Shown here: one piece after another, positions 9,665-21,266 of the stretch | Layout of the letters: each line of letters opens with the position of its first letter | How positions within the stretch are numbered: the first letter of the stretch is position 1 | DNA from: Elysia marginata | Taxonomy: Eukaryota > Mollusca > Gastropoda > Plakobranchidae | Length of the DNA stretch: 23,552 bases | Reading direction: 5' to 3' | Assembly (NCBI GenBank): GCA_019649035.1 | Contig: BMAT01004147.1 | Coordinates: 202,101-225,652, forward strand | Made by a program: the position numbers and the translations under genes | The notes under the pieces: generated by a model | The model's input: the letters and a program-made list of their open reading frames with translations, nothing else | Told to the model about the DNA's origin: nothing | Database searches by the model: none

Positions 9665-10345
9665 GATGGAGGAAGAATAAAGTAGTGGAAAGATCAGCTG
9701 ATTTGCTTGCTTTTCAAACATTTTGGCATTTGACTTTTTGATGGTACCATACTGTAATGAGACTAAAAAAGGTCATTTGCCAGTGTTTCACAACTGAAGT
9801 ATGTTTTGGGTCAGTGACCCTACCATGGCTTTGTTCATAGTAGAACTAAGCCATTGTCTGTTGACATAACAATTTTCTAAAACTCAGACCTCAATACTAA
9901 GTTCTTTATTATGAAAGGTGGAAAGAATAAAAGTTTTCTTGTATAATATGATTGACAATCATCCGTTAGATTATAGAGTTACTTTATGCTAAAGTACTTT
10001 TTAAGCAGCCATTATTTTCAGTTTTATCTCTCATTGGAAATAATGAGGCAAAGAAAAACTGATTACTGAACCAAAGGGGTGAACAAATGGTCCAATTTTT
10101 ATCTTTTTCATTTTATTTGTGTGCAAAAATATTTTTATTTTGATAATTATATGATTCAAGGAATTTTAATTTTTAGTTTTCAATTTACAATTGCATTGTG
10201 TGAATGCAATTTACCTGTAGCTACTGATTTGTTATACATATAATCTGTAATTATGTTTATTTATCTGTGTAATGTCATGAACTAAGGAGTGAGTTACGTT
10301 GAAACAAAATTGTAAATAAAAACCTATATTATACCCCTTTTATTG
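9665..10345 (+). other. 3' UTR of the zinc-finger gene (proximal form)
   Basis: AU-rich sequence after the TGA, with ATTTA words and three AATAAA hexamers: 9676-9681 (only 12 nt after the stop, so unlikely), 9926-9931 and 10315-10320. The last is the best proximal candidate. The true 3' end is not determinable from sequence alone, and the transcript may run on to about 13 kb. Confidence 0.6.
10311..10320 (+). terminator. Poly(A) signal overlapping a Pumilio-type site
   Basis: TGTAAATAAA contains AATAAA (10315-10320) and TGTAAATA (10311-10318), which fits the Pumilio consensus TGTANATA. T/GT-rich bases follow at about 10336-10380. The poly(A) role is plausible; the Pumilio role is speculative. 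Confidence 0.45.
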
Positions 10346-11449
10346 GCAAACCTTGTAATTAGCTAGATGCATGTGTTGCAAACTTTTTATCTTTTGAGGA
10401 CAGTTTTAATTTTAATAACATACTGTACCATGCTTTTTAAGACATAAGTTTGATTAAGTCCGCTCTAAAATTTGAAACAGATCTGTTCAAAACGAGAAAT
10501 TCTTTCTTATGCCAGAGTAAGGTGTAATTTTGTAAACCTTGATCAGCAATCTGTAGGCCTACCTCTTCAAAAAAAAGTAAATGTTTAAAATTTCTCAAAA
10601 CTTTTTTATTAGACAATAAACAGGTAAAATAATCGCTCTTAATTTCATATTAGGCTTTAGGGTTGGGGTTATTTAGTTGTTACAGTCGAGTGTGTATAAC
10701 CAAATCTGGATGATTCTAATACATGTATTTTCTTGGTTTGAACAATATTCCAATTACTGATTTTTCCCTTCTTTTGTAATCTATTCCAAAAGTGCAAAGT
10801 TAAATTTTGTTCCTCTAGTGTACAAAATATCCTAATCTGACTCTACATGTACTTACTTCTCACAAAAACCAAGCAAGCAAGCAATGCAAAATAGGTTGTG
10901 ATTGTAGATTCATGGTTTTTATGTCCTTTTACTGGCATTTATACTACAACTTTTTTTTAGTTATATATTGAAAATACTTTTAGCCATTATAAAGTATAAT
11001 TTTTTGTATTACTTTGCACCTTGAAAGTTTATCACAGGTCTTACAATCCTAAAGAGTGAACACCTAGGGACGGTAGGAAAACCATCTGTAGGCAGCTAAA
11101 CAGATTTCAGTTTCAGGGAATTGGACTTGATCAACTTCTCATTTTATATTATATATTCAAATCTTGCAAAATCCAAAGGAACAAGTCTATATTTTGAGGA
11201 TTAATTTATCAGAGGTAAGAATTTCCAGGCCTTTTTGGCCAGAAGGAAACCCCCAATGCTTCCCTAAACTGAGCAAACATTTGAATTAGTTTAAATAATT
11301 AATGACTAATTGACTTATTTTGAAAAAAAAATGTATACAACATTCTTATTTTTACATGTTGCATATATTTACTTACTACTTCAAATTCAGTTTTACAGTT
11401 TTTAAAATTTATTTTGGATGTTGTAAAGAATAAGGTTTTGTTGTACATG
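10346..11449. other. AT-rich stretch, distal 3' UTR or intergenic
   Basis: No supportable gene. It holds scattered TAGGCCTA and ACATGTA words. It would be 3' UTR if the distal poly(A) signal at 13014 is used, otherwise intergenic. Confidence 0.4.
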
Positions 11450-11714
11450 TATATGTGAGGCAACCAGGGTAAAAATCAGACACACGTGGCTCAAACTTCT
11501 TTTGAGTTAGAGCCCTTTAAAATGTATACATGTATAATATTTTGTTATAGCATACAAGTTTTATTGTCTTCAAAATAAAGCAACTTAAGATGTGGTTTAG
11601 CTAGAGTTATACTTTTTTTAACTTCTTCTAAGGTATATACATTGATAAATGTTGATAACTCAAAATGTCAAAATTCGGACTTGTGTCTGATTTGCCCAGA
11701 TTGTCTCACATATA
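11450..11714. mobile_element. MITE, TATGTG variant of the TATGTC family
   Basis: The left end TATATGTGAGGCAACCAGGG and right end CCCAGATTGTCTCACATATA are inverted copies, and the similarity continues inward (AATCAGACACACG against its inverted partner). The termini resemble the TATGTCTTGCGTCCAGGG family with changes. The element is 265 bp and non-coding, with TA at both ends as expected for a TA target duplication. Confidence 0.75.
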
Positions 11715-12150
11715 ATAGTCATTCAATTACTTTGAAACCCAAACATTCACCTAAGGTCTAACTGAGAGGATCGTTTTGTCTCTTCTCAATCTTCAATTGT
11801 AGATTTGCCACTGCTGAGAGATAATATGGCATATACATTGGCTTATATCTCAATAAATTTTTGCAATACTGTAGCTAAGCTCTCTAAAACATTTATGCTG
11901 TAGGCCTACCTTATTTAGTTTGTTTCTTAACCTTGTGTATAAATCTGTGTTACTCATAAAATGCAATTTAATTTTTGTGGAAGTGGATTTTGTGTGTGCT
12001 TTAAGTTTCTTCTTTGGAAAGCAAGAGCATCGTTAATGTGTGAAAATGTCATTGAAAATAACTTGGTTGTTTACCACTGCAAAGCCAAAACCATTCATGT
12101 CTTCCCTTTAGGAAGTTTCTGCACTATGTGTAATTTTGCAACTCTGTGTA
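11715..12150. other. Spacer between two MITE copies
   Basis: No gene seen. It contains one TAGGCCTA word near 11903. The open frame starting at 11961 runs into the next MITE and shows no family motif, so it is not called. Confidence 0.4.
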
Positions 12151-12393
12151 TATGTCTTGCGTCCAGGGCAAATGAGTCAGAAGTTGAAAATTCCCCCTTT
12201 TTTTTTCGGAAAACCTCATTGAAAGGTCTACTTTTTTTTTCTTCTCTTTTTGAGTTTTTCTCTATACTTTAAATGAACATGAATTTTTAATATCTTTCTA
12301 AAATATTTTTCATGAAATTTTTGACATTTGGAAGGTTAGAACAAAATCTTTTTCATAACGCCAATGACTCATTCACCCAGGATGCAAGACATA
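12151..12393. mobile_element. MITE, TATGTC family, clean copy
   Basis: Starts TATGTCTTGCGTCCAGGG and ends CCCAGGATGCAAGACATA, with the inverted similarity continuing through AATGAGTCAGAAGT and its partner AATGACTCATT. The element is 243 bp, non-coding and T-rich inside, with TA at each outer edge. The interior shares TTTTTAATATCTTTC and TTGGAAGGTTAGAA with the intron 1 copy. The TA ends suggest a Tc1/mariner-type mobiliser, which is an inference. Confidence 0.8.
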
Positions 12394-13035
12394 TCAACAA
12401 TTTCAAATATTGTTTTAGCAACGGCAAAGAGGACCATTTCCCCAAGAGTATTTCTTTTTAACTTTTGTAGCATGTGGATACATACATCCCTGAAAGAATA
12501 TGTTAATCGTTTGTAAATATTTTATCTGAATGTGTACTCTAAAAATATGTGTATGTAAAGTACATGTACCATTAGTTTTACTAGTCACAATCTGGTGCAT
12601 TTTAATGTATATTTTTACATTCTTGGAAGAACTCGACTGTTAAAGAATAATTCAGAGATTTTTCTCTCAGGCATGTTTTAAAATTGTTTCAGCTTGTAGA
12701 TTTAGCTCTGGCTCTATTTTGTAACGCCAAGCATTGCCACAGCCATAAATGATTTTATCTGTTCAGGTTGTCTTTTGCCCTTATGCAAAAATTCTATGTT
12801 TGAAAATTAAAAAAAAACCAGCTTTTCTAACAATGCATGCTTTTACTTTTTTAAACTGTCATTCTCTTGTGTAAGCTAGAGATACCTCACAATCCAGGAG
12901 TCAGTGTTTTTCTTTTTCTTTTATTTCAAGTTATTTCCCCACCTGTTTGGATGATTATAATTTAATTTTTATTTTACCTGTGACTTGTAAAACCTGGGAT
13001 TGTTGGTTCAGAAAATAAAACGGCAACAAACTTAG
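12394..13035. other. AT-rich stretch ending in a possible distal poly(A) signal
   Basis: No gene seen. AATAAA at 13014-13019 is followed by GTGTTCTTTTTTGT (13043-13056), a good U/GU-rich downstream element. This could be the distal cleavage site of a roughly 3.4-kb zinc-finger 3' UTR containing the two preceding MITEs. Confidence 0.4.
13014..13019 (+). terminator. Candidate distal poly(A) signal
   Basis: AATAAA with a U/GU-rich element about 25-37 nt downstream (13043-13056), a better context than the proximal hexamers. Whether the zinc-finger transcript reaches it is unknown. Confidence 0.4.
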
Positions 13036-14039
13036 AAAGAAAGGTGTTCTTTTTTGTAATCCCTCATGCCTTTTTTTATCACCTCTAAATGATTGCTACA
13101 TATTAAGGATGTTTGCTTTGCTGTAGAATAATAGATGCATTCAACTGCTTAAAGGCTTCCACCCTGTGTTTTAGCTTACATTTCATTTCTGTCTCATGGC
13201 ATTTTTATAGGCTTAATGAAAGTGAGACGAGTGCTCACGCCCAGTGGGACTGCTTTTAGCAATTATTAATATTATGAGAGCGGGGTTTAAGCTGGGTGTA
13301 ATTTTAGCTTTGCGGTTAGCTAAGGCAAGAGCAAAATTCAGATGTTTTTCCCATGGTGGACAAAACTCTAATTCTGTCTTCTTTATTAATTCATCCCTTT
13401 CTCTCTTGTTCAGTACACATAGGCCTTCAGAGTCCATGTTAGTTAAAAATGTATTGCACAAATTAAAGAAAGAAAGAAAGTATTATCCTGGCCTAGAATT
13501 AGAAAGTTTATATGCTTCTGCTTGGGTAGCACACAGCAAAATACATGTAAGAACATAAAAATGGTGTCTAGATGCTGACAGAAGCAGTTGAGGAAAACCC
13601 ACAATGGGGGATGCTGCAAGTTTGGGTTGCCACTTGTCTTTCAGGTGGTCTATAAAATATTTAATGAAAAAAGAATTTTTTTCGTTCAAAGTATATAAAA
13701 ATTATGTGATTGATAATGCTATTTTTCTGGCGTTCTTTTTGCTGCTGATTTCAAATCTAGACTCAGAACAAAGATTGGATGAAAGAAATCTGTCTTAAAA
13801 ATTTGTTCTGCCTGAGAAAATGACTCTTGAATACTCTAAGGGTAGTGCTTAGATGACTCACCAGCTTTTTTGGCAAAGAGGCGGGGGTGTATGGGATGAA
13901 ATAAGAGATGTTCTCACTGGGCCAGTGCGCATGATACCTATAGCAAATTAGTTGTTTGGCCAGAACCATGGAGCAATTCGTAATGAAAGCAATGTTACAG
14001 GGATGGATCCCTAAGTCAATCTTCAGGGGACATGACATG
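13036..14039. other. Gene-free stretch
   Basis: Slightly more GC than its surroundings at 13205-13620. Overlapping open frames occur on both strands (13244-13558 + and 13763-14053 -), but none has a domain, a splice context or a recognisable sequence. There is a short AAAG run at 13467-13480. I see no supported gene. Confidence 0.4.
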
Positions 14040-14041
14040 TA

Positions 14042-14066
14042 CAGTAGAATCACTTAAAACAAAAGT
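14042..14066. mobile_element. Solo pogo-like terminus
   Basis: TA followed by CAGTAGAATCACTTAAAAC matches the outer end of the two large elements (CAGTAGAATCCCTTTAAACC). No inverted partner was found before the next element, so this looks like a fragment or a distinct, eroded relative. Confidence 0.4.
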
Positions 14067-14478
14067 GGCTGAACTGAAAGGAAATCATCTGTTTTTAGTG
14101 CAATAAACTCCTTTGTTTTCTTATACATGTACACAGTAGGAATCGGAATAGTGTAATGTAACTTTATGAAGAGTTTCTCTTTTAGTGATAGCCACCAAAT
14201 GGTGCTCAGCCATTGGCAAAAAAATTTAGGGAAAAATGAATTTACTAAAATAAATTAATTAAAACCTAAAACAAATCACACATTATTTTGTGTGATGAGC
14301 TTGGTAAAATAGACCTTCGACTTTCATTTCACTATTTTAGTGTGATTGGGACAACAGCAAGCAAAATTTATTCAACTTCACTTTCATGGAACTCTGAGTC
14401 ATTTTCAAGAACTCAGTATGTTGACCATTTATACTGTTAAGAGGTGGCCTTGGCCTTAACTTTTGTTAAGGCAGAATA

Positions 14479-14737
14479 TATGTCTCAGATCCAGGGTGAA
14501 TGAGCTGCAAGTCGGAAATACACTTATTGAGAAAAGGCAATTTGAAGGTATAGTTTTTCCTCTGTTTGTCTACATTTCAAATCAACCAAGGTTTTTTATT
14601 CTTCAGAAAATATTGATACATGTAGTTTGATGAAACTTTTGATGTATGGAAGCTTTGAAAAAAGTCTTCAAAACAGCAACTTTTTGAAAATGTGAAAACT
14701 GCGACATCTGACTCATTCACCCTGGACGCAAGACATA
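14479..14737. mobile_element. MITE, TATGTC family, clean copy
   Basis: Starts TATGTCTCAGATCCAGGG and ends CCCTGGACGCAAGACATA, with inward inverted similarity over about 35 bp (TGAATGAG...AAGTCGG against CGACATCTGACTCATTCA). The element is 259 bp, non-coding, with TA at both edges. It lies just upstream of a large pogo-like element. Confidence 0.8.
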
Positions 14738-14791
14738 TTCATTTTACCAAATTTTTTTTCTTCTAAAATTCTATTGTAAAACATACATGCA

Positions 14792-15714
14792 CAGTAGGAT
14801 CCCTTTAAACCGAAAGCCGGTAAACCAAAAAATACAATGATACGCAAAAAAATCAAAAGATTTTACAAGTCTCTTCTCTGTCTTTATAACCATTTCTGCA
14901 ATGAACCGAAATGCTTCAAAGCGGCACTGACTTTTAAGCGAAACAATCTGAAGCGCCGGCTCTGTCAATCTTTCTTTTTGTTTTCCCATCACTTCTGTAA
15001 CTTGGGGAAGGGGAAGAACACTCCGATTAATTTAAAGCTAGATTTACAGCCTGTGACGCATACCATCGGTGAAAAGGGGAAGGGGATGGGGGAGAAGGAG
15101 CCCGAGCAGGAAAGAGAGGGGGATGGGGCAAATTGAGGTTGAGGCCTAGTCTCACTTGTGCTCGGGTGGTGTGTTTGTGGGCTCGCTTTGTCTGTGATAT
15201 TGAAACTGACTGACAGTTACATTGATGTAAAGCGGCTTGGTCATCAAGACTGGAACATTTGTTATTCAATGATGCAGAGTGAGAGCCTAGCCTAATTACG
15301 ATGGTTTAGCCTAGGGCGTACAATGACTGTAGAGATGTAGAGAGGCGTTGAGCTATAAGTTAACCAATCAAATTTATCGAGCTTTGTAACCTCTCTCAAA
15401 ATCGAGACAAGCGCGTGTGTTCCCTGTGCGTGCCTATAACACACCATCCCACTGTCACTGTGGGTCAGCGCAGTTAGACCTGTGATTGAGATTCCGTCTT
15501 GCAATACTCATTTTTATAAACTCTGGTCTTACTCTTAGTCTCAGTTTTAGTACTATCGCTTCTCAGTTCACACTAACCTGGCGTTCAGTCAAGATGTCCA
15601 AAAGTTTGGGGCTCGATTATTGCCCTTTAAAATTTATGTTTAAAAAATAACTTTTTTTAAAAACCGAAATGGATTAGAAGGACCCCAAAATTTCGATTTC
15701 AAGGGATTCTACTG
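14792..15714 (+). mobile_element. Non-autonomous pogo/Tc1-like element, copy 1 (923 bp)
   Basis: The left end CAGTAGGATCCCTTTAAACC and right end GGGATTCTACTG are inverted TIRs. TA follows the right end; the left flank is CA, consistent with one mutation of a TA target duplication. The middle is GC-richer than its surroundings and has no transposase-like frame (longest about 99 codons, no domain). It is homologous along its whole length, in opposite orientation, to 18006-18862. CAG termini with a TA target are typical of pogo/Tigger-type elements; the class is inferred from the ends only. Confidence 0.8.
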
Positions 15715-16086
15715 TAATCCTGCTCATCATATTTCAAACTTAAATTATGTTTTGAGGGGTTTGAAATACAATGTATCTTGACTGGAGTCCAATTCTTATT
15801 CTTGATTCAAAGCTTAAGTTCATTTCCAAGGAGTTAGAATTATGAGATTTCCAGTGTAAACATACAAACTGTTGAGATTACAGTTACACAAGAAAGACAA
15901 GTGAATTTAAGCATGGCATTTTTCTGATCTGAACCTAAACATTTGAAATTCTGCAAAATTGTCATCGAATGTACTGCTATTAAATTTCTTCTTTTTTTCT
16001 ATAATTTAAATGTCAGAACAGTGTTCTAAAAATAAAAAAAAGATTAAAACTCTTAGAATGTGATTCATTACGATGCGTTGCGACAC
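15715..16086. other. Short gene-free spacer
   Basis: AT-rich. A fragment near 15818-15858 (TTTCCAAGGAGTTAG and GATTTCCAGTGTAA) looks like an eroded DNA-transposon end. No gene seen. Confidence 0.35.
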
Positions 16087-16292
16087 TATGTGTCTGGCAA
16101 ACCGTGCAAATCAGGCCGATGTCAGAAATTCTAATCTTTCTCTACACATGTACATGTATATCTTTGGTCAAAAAAATGTTTCAAAATCTGTCGACAAAAT
16201 ATTCTTATCTCAATTTCATTTTCAATTTTTTATATTTGAAAGCTCAGATAAATTGTGGCATTGGACTTTTTTCAACAGGTTGCGAGACAATT
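16087..16292. mobile_element. Highly diverged TATGTC/TATGTG MITE candidate
   Basis: TATGTGTCTGGCAAACCGTG followed by CAAATCAGGCCGATGTCAG resembles the TIR of the 11450 copy, and CAACAGGTTGCGAGACA near 16289 is a weak inverted partner. The size fits (about 206 bp). Weak evidence. Confidence 0.3.
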
Positions 16293-18003
16293 TCATAGTC
16301 ATATGTACTATCAAAGCTTCGGGCTAAACAACTTTTTAACCGCAATTTTTAGAAATGTATAAATCTATTTCAGTCATTGAAGCAGGTGAACAAAAGCTGT
16401 ATAAAAACAGGACAAAAATACCTGTCGCTTGCTTAGTTCAACCTACACCCCAGTCTGGACATTTTGACTCCACCACACTTGCACTATTGAGGATGCGATA
16501 AGAGCGCAAATTATCAGGTTCTTTTGAAAAACTTCCTCTTTGAAGCCAATAGCTTACAGGCAAGAACGGTAATTAAATCTTTAAAACGTTTGTCATAAAC
16601 TTTACGACAAACATAAAGATTATTCAAGCAGAAGTCAAACATTGGGTCAATAAAAAATTGGGTATAGAGTCCAGTGGCTCTCTATAATTTTATCTTTTTA
16701 ATCAAATAGATTTAATTTTTTCTTTTCTGCAACTGCTTCAATAATTTTGCATGACAAAAGGACCAGTTTCTTACTTCAGGCGTCCTCTTTGACTCAATTA
16801 ATAAAAAAAATGAAAAGTCGTAGCTATACAATGTGCATAAAAGATTCTAGAATAATATCTCTTGTTTGTACCATTGTACTGTTCTATATCCAAGTCATTG
16901 GTCCTGGCTTTTGCTTCAGAACAAGAATGTCAAATATACTGTACTGATTTCCACAGATTTGTAAAAGAGTTGGTGTCATTGTTAGAGCAGGCACTTGAAG
17001 ATCCTTTTATTTTTCTAAATGCTTCTTTCACCTCTGTTTTTGACTCGGATTAGAAGTTATTTTCACGCTACGTGCCTCATACGTCATAGATGTGAGTACC
17101 ATCAAAGCAAGAGTTTTGAAACATTTCTTTTACACTCTACTTTACAGTTTACATTCCTATTGCTAGAACATGCTTAAAGCAGGATTTTTCTTCTGGACCC
17201 AAAAAATCTCGCTGTAGCCATGTTTTAGTACCTCTACTGTACATATAGGGGTGCCCCTGGACAATGCCATACCATTCTTTTTTGCAGGGCAATTCCACAC
17301 CTACTAAATAAAAAAGGGGAGTAACCCTGTGAATGATTTTGTCCTACTCAGGGGAAAGTGCATTCAGAGACTTTGACTAAGATGTTGATATGACAAGATA
17401 TCACTCTTCACATAAGCGTGATGGCGTTCATGTCACCAAGAGGAAATGACACCATTTCTGTACAAATTTCTGGCAGAGAGAGATTAACTTTTTGCATTTG
17501 GAAAAAAAGATGTCCTACAAATGAAGAAAAGAAAAAGAGAAGAAGATGAAAGGGTTAAAGTTTAAGAGTATAAAAAACGATAGCAAACCAAGAAGAGAAA
17601 ATACAAAAAGAGTTAAAAGCAATGAAAGAAAGCTCTAGGTTGTTGGCTGAATTGAAAAAGCATGATGGCCCCTGTGTCTGTGCAAATTTCAACTCTCTTT
17701 GCCTAGTACTATTCATTCAAAATCACATAATAAGAAATACATGCATTTAAAATTTTAAATGAAATCTGCTTTCATAAAACAATTTGTACGTCATCAAAAT
17801 CAAATTCGAAAAGGGACGAGTGACCTAGATGAACGTTTTAAAAAAATCACTTAAATTTGCTTTAAGCATCAGCCAGTGAGTATAACTGTAAAGGTTTAAC
17901 TTCAAATTTATGTAAAATTCATTTGTTAACATTTAAAAAAAATTCCTTTCATTTTTAACTTACTGGTGCATCTTAATACTTAATAATAGCTAAATATTCT
18001 AAA
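16293..18003. other. Gene-free stretch with a purine-rich segment
   Basis: No exon-like frames with domains. A purine-rich strand segment lies at about 17500-17640. The short palindrome GGGGTGCCCC is at 17249-17258. Nothing else supportable was seen. Confidence 0.4.
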
Positions 18004-18005
18004 TA

Positions 18006-18862
18006 CAGGAGAATCCCTTTTAACCGAAATTTTTGGGTCTTTCTAATCCATTTCGGTTTAGTCATTTTGGTTTAAGATAAGTCCGTTTTTTAACAATAAC
18101 ATAAATTTTAAAACTAAAAGGCAATAAATTGGAGCCCCAAAACTTTTGGACTTCTTGACTGAATGCATGGTTAGCGTGAACTGAAAAGCGCTGGTACTAA
18201 AAATGAGTCTAAGCGTAAGACTAGAGTTTGTTTCTAAAAATGAGTATTGCACGGTGAAATCTCAATCCCAGGTCTAACTGCGCTGACTGGCAGTGACAGT
18301 GTGTTCTTAGGAACGCGTGGTTGTCTCGATTTAGAGGGAGTTTACAAAGCTCGATAAATTTGATTGACCTAGCTCAACGCATCTTTACATCACTGTATCA
18401 GTAAGAAAAGTTCCAGTCTCTATGACTGAGCCGCTTTACATCACTGTCACACTCAGTCAGTTTCACTTCAGTATCACAGACATAGTGAGCCCTCAGTCAC
18501 ACACACCACCCAAACACAAGCGAGACCAGGCCTCAACCTCAACTCCCTCTCTCTTTCCAACTCGGCTCCTTTCTCCCCCAACCCTTTTTCACTGATGGTA
18601 TGCGCCACGGAATGTAGATCTAGATCTAGCTTTAAATTAATTGTCTAGCAAGGGCTCGGGAGTGTTCTTCCCCTTCCTCAAGTTGCAGAAGTGATGGGAA
18701 AACAAAAATAAAGAGAGAGGGAGTGGATGATTAAGATTATTTCGCTTTAAAGCAAGTGCCGCTTAGAAGCATTTCAGTTTATTGCATGAATGGTTACATT
18801 ACAAAGACGAGGAAGATTTCTTAGTGGATGATTGTATTTTTCGGTTTAAAGGGATTCTACTG
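18006..18862 (-). mobile_element. Non-autonomous pogo/Tc1-like element, copy 2 (857 bp), inverted relative to copy 1
   Basis: TA flanks both ends (18004-18005 and 18863-18864). Termini are CAGGAGAATCCC and GGGATTCTACTG. The body is a diverged reverse complement of 14792-15714: shared blocks include CCCAAAACTTTTGGAC, AAAAATGAGTATTGCA, GGTCTAACTGCGCTGAC, AAGCTCGATAAATTTGATTG and TGATGGTATGCG. It lacks a block near 15280-15330 of copy 1, containing GCCTAGCC..., which accounts for most of the length difference. There is a TCTAGATCTAG run at about 18618-18630. No coding frame. Confidence 0.82.
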
Positions 18863-18864
18863 TA

Positions 18865-19674
18865 GATGCTTAACTGTGTACATAATACATTGTATAAAGA
18901 TTGAAATAAGCTTTAAAATGGTGTCTATTTCAACTCTGTGTCATTTTTCAATGAAATTTTATGCTTTTTCAAAAATGTCATTTTTACAAAATCCCGCCCC
19001 CCCCCCCCTCATTTTCGGAGCATTAAAAATCAAATTCATTAATCTCTGACACTCTTAAAAACAAAATTAGGTCTGTTGTCTATATAGCTGTGTTCCTGTT
19101 TACAAAGTTGCAAAAGTGTGATGTTGATTTGGTAAAATTTAATGACTGTCAGACTTGGCTTTTTGTTGCTTTGCAAAATATAACATAATGTTCAATCGGT
19201 CATAACTTGGCTCTAAATATAGATATAACTTCCTTGAAAATTTAGTTTACATGACAGTGCCTACATAAAGTGCCTGATGCTTCTCTTTTGCAGCAATCAA
19301 TGTTTTGTTCATGTTGACAGAGACAAAACACAAAATATCTACAAAAATAAAAAAAAAACCCCACACTACTAGACATGCCAAACTGCCACCCTTCCCTACC
19401 CCAGTCATCACTTTTACTGGCTGAACTGTGAAATTTACCGCAATGGTAAAACTGTGATTAGCCCTATCGCTTGTGAACCTTTAAACAGGTGTTTGTTGTT
19501 TGCTTGCACTCAAGGTTTATACATGTATATTTTTTCATGCCAAACGTGACAGATCACTGATAAGTAGGAAGGAAAAAATGAGGTTTATAGGCACACTCTG
19601 TCTTGGTTCCTACTGTCTTACTCTTAGTCTGAATACTTCACCAGTGAAAAAAAAAACCCAATCCAACAACAACA
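18865..19674. other. Intergenic spacer between the two convergent genes
   Basis: No gene seen. It includes a C-homopolymer at about 18997-19008 and an A-run near 19350. The far end (19641-19675), read on the minus strand, is TTGTTGTTG then a T-run, the likely downstream element of the minus-strand poly(A) site. Confidence 0.45.
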
Positions 19675-19690
19675 AATGAAAACAAATCGT

Positions 19691-19696
19691 TTTATT
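19691..19696 (-). terminator. Poly(A) signal of the minus-strand gene
   Basis: TTTATT on the + strand, AATAAA on the - strand. About 16-50 nt further along the minus strand come TTGTTGTTGG and a run of ten T, a strong U/GU-rich downstream element. Cleavage is expected near 19670-19680. This is the clearest poly(A) context in the window. Confidence 0.65.
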
Positions 19697-21266
19697 GCAA
19701 AATCAACAATATGAATTTAATTGACAAGGTTCAACCAGCATCTCCAATCACAAAAAGACATGGGCCCAGTCGTACAACTTTGTTCCAGGGAAAATATATG
19801 CATGTATAATGACTATTTCAGTACGACTGAAAGGAATCAAGTTTTGACATGTTCACATGCATAAGGAAGCTACAATATAATTTAAACTATAAAATTTATC
19901 ATTTGTTCATCCATATTCAAGCAAATAAATAAAAGCTTACTTTAACTTTAAGACCAAGCAATAATTCTAAAGTACACATCACGCTGTATCATATTGATGA
20001 CCTGCAAATTGATCTTATGAAACTTTCCAAATCAACATGAATTAAACACCCCTATTTCCCCTGATCATTATGAACCAAAAAGTAAGATCTACAATTTCCT
20101 CCTGCTAGGTCAACATTTTCTTATAAAATAATGTGACTACAGCTAAAGATTATGTGTAGTTCTGCAAAGTTTTGACATTTACCCAACCAAACGAACACTC
20201 TATTGAAAACGATTGCTTATTCCTTACTAAAATATCTAATTGAAAGACAAACCTTGCTTAAAAGTTAAATCAGAAAAAAAAAAGACATGCATAAATTCTG
20301 CATACAGACAAACAATTCGTAGGTCATAAATACTAAATATAGAAACGATTGTTTTCAGTATAGATCAAATTTCAAAGACTCACTGTCCCCTATAAAAAAA
20401 AAACACACTATGGCTAAGTCTTAAGTAATGTGGATTGGTTACAAACCTACTAGAACAAAAGAGTCTGTTCACCTATACTTTATAAAACGCCACATTCTTT
20501 CAAGAATGACAGTGAAAACCTCATAATTCTAATCTTTTAAAAATGGATAAAAAAGTTTAAATTTAGAAGATTCAAAATTTTATTTATACATAAATCCCAG
20601 GTTTATTTTAGCCAAGCAATTTTCTGCTCTCATAGGACATTTCCTTAAAGGATTTAACTAAGGGTTTCTTGACACCTCTATGCATGCTTTGGAACAATAG
20701 GTTTACACAAGGACTCTCATAAGCTTCACAATGCTTTGGATAAGTGAATTTGCCAAGGAAAAGAAAGAAAATCTGCTAAACCTCAAAGTAAATTTTGATA
20801 TAAGAGAATTAAATCTTCCACTCATAGAAAACTTTGAAATTTGAGAATTTTGAATTATCAGACTTCTGTTTTTGAGGCTTCCACTGTCTCAGTCAAATGC
20901 TCACTGTTAGTGTTAATGTTCCCTCATTAAATTTAAAGAAACTATCACAAGGTTTCAAATTGATAGGGAGTTTTAAAAAAAAAAAAGTCATGGGCAGAAC
21001 ATGCAACTTCCACTGCAATAGTGCAAGGGGCTTGTACATTCTGAACATGTGGACCCCTTGGATATCTATCTTATGGCTATTGGAAAAAATATTTGTCTAT
21101 TGTTGAATTTATGAATGAAGCTTTACAACCTGTAGAAATAGAAATGACTAGTTTCTTCTCACCATGCTATAACAAAGAGGTTCATTTTTTGTAAATGGTT
21201 ACTGACATTACTCCCTTCATATGAAAAAAGCTGACCAATCAGATTTTGTTGACCTTGTTTCATTAC

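Noticed and set aside
13244..13558. 104-codon open frame (+), overlapped by an 82-codon frame on the other strand
   Set aside because: No domain, no splice or start context, and frames on both strands over the same slightly GC-richer patch; most likely chance.
13763..14053. 96-codon open frame (-)
   Set aside because: No recognisable domain or exon boundaries, and it ends next to a transposon terminus. Not enough to call a gene or a retroelement fragment.
14837..15136. 99-codon open frame inside the pogo-like element as a transposase remnant
   Set aside because: No DDE or helix-turn-helix features, and the frame is not kept in the second copy.
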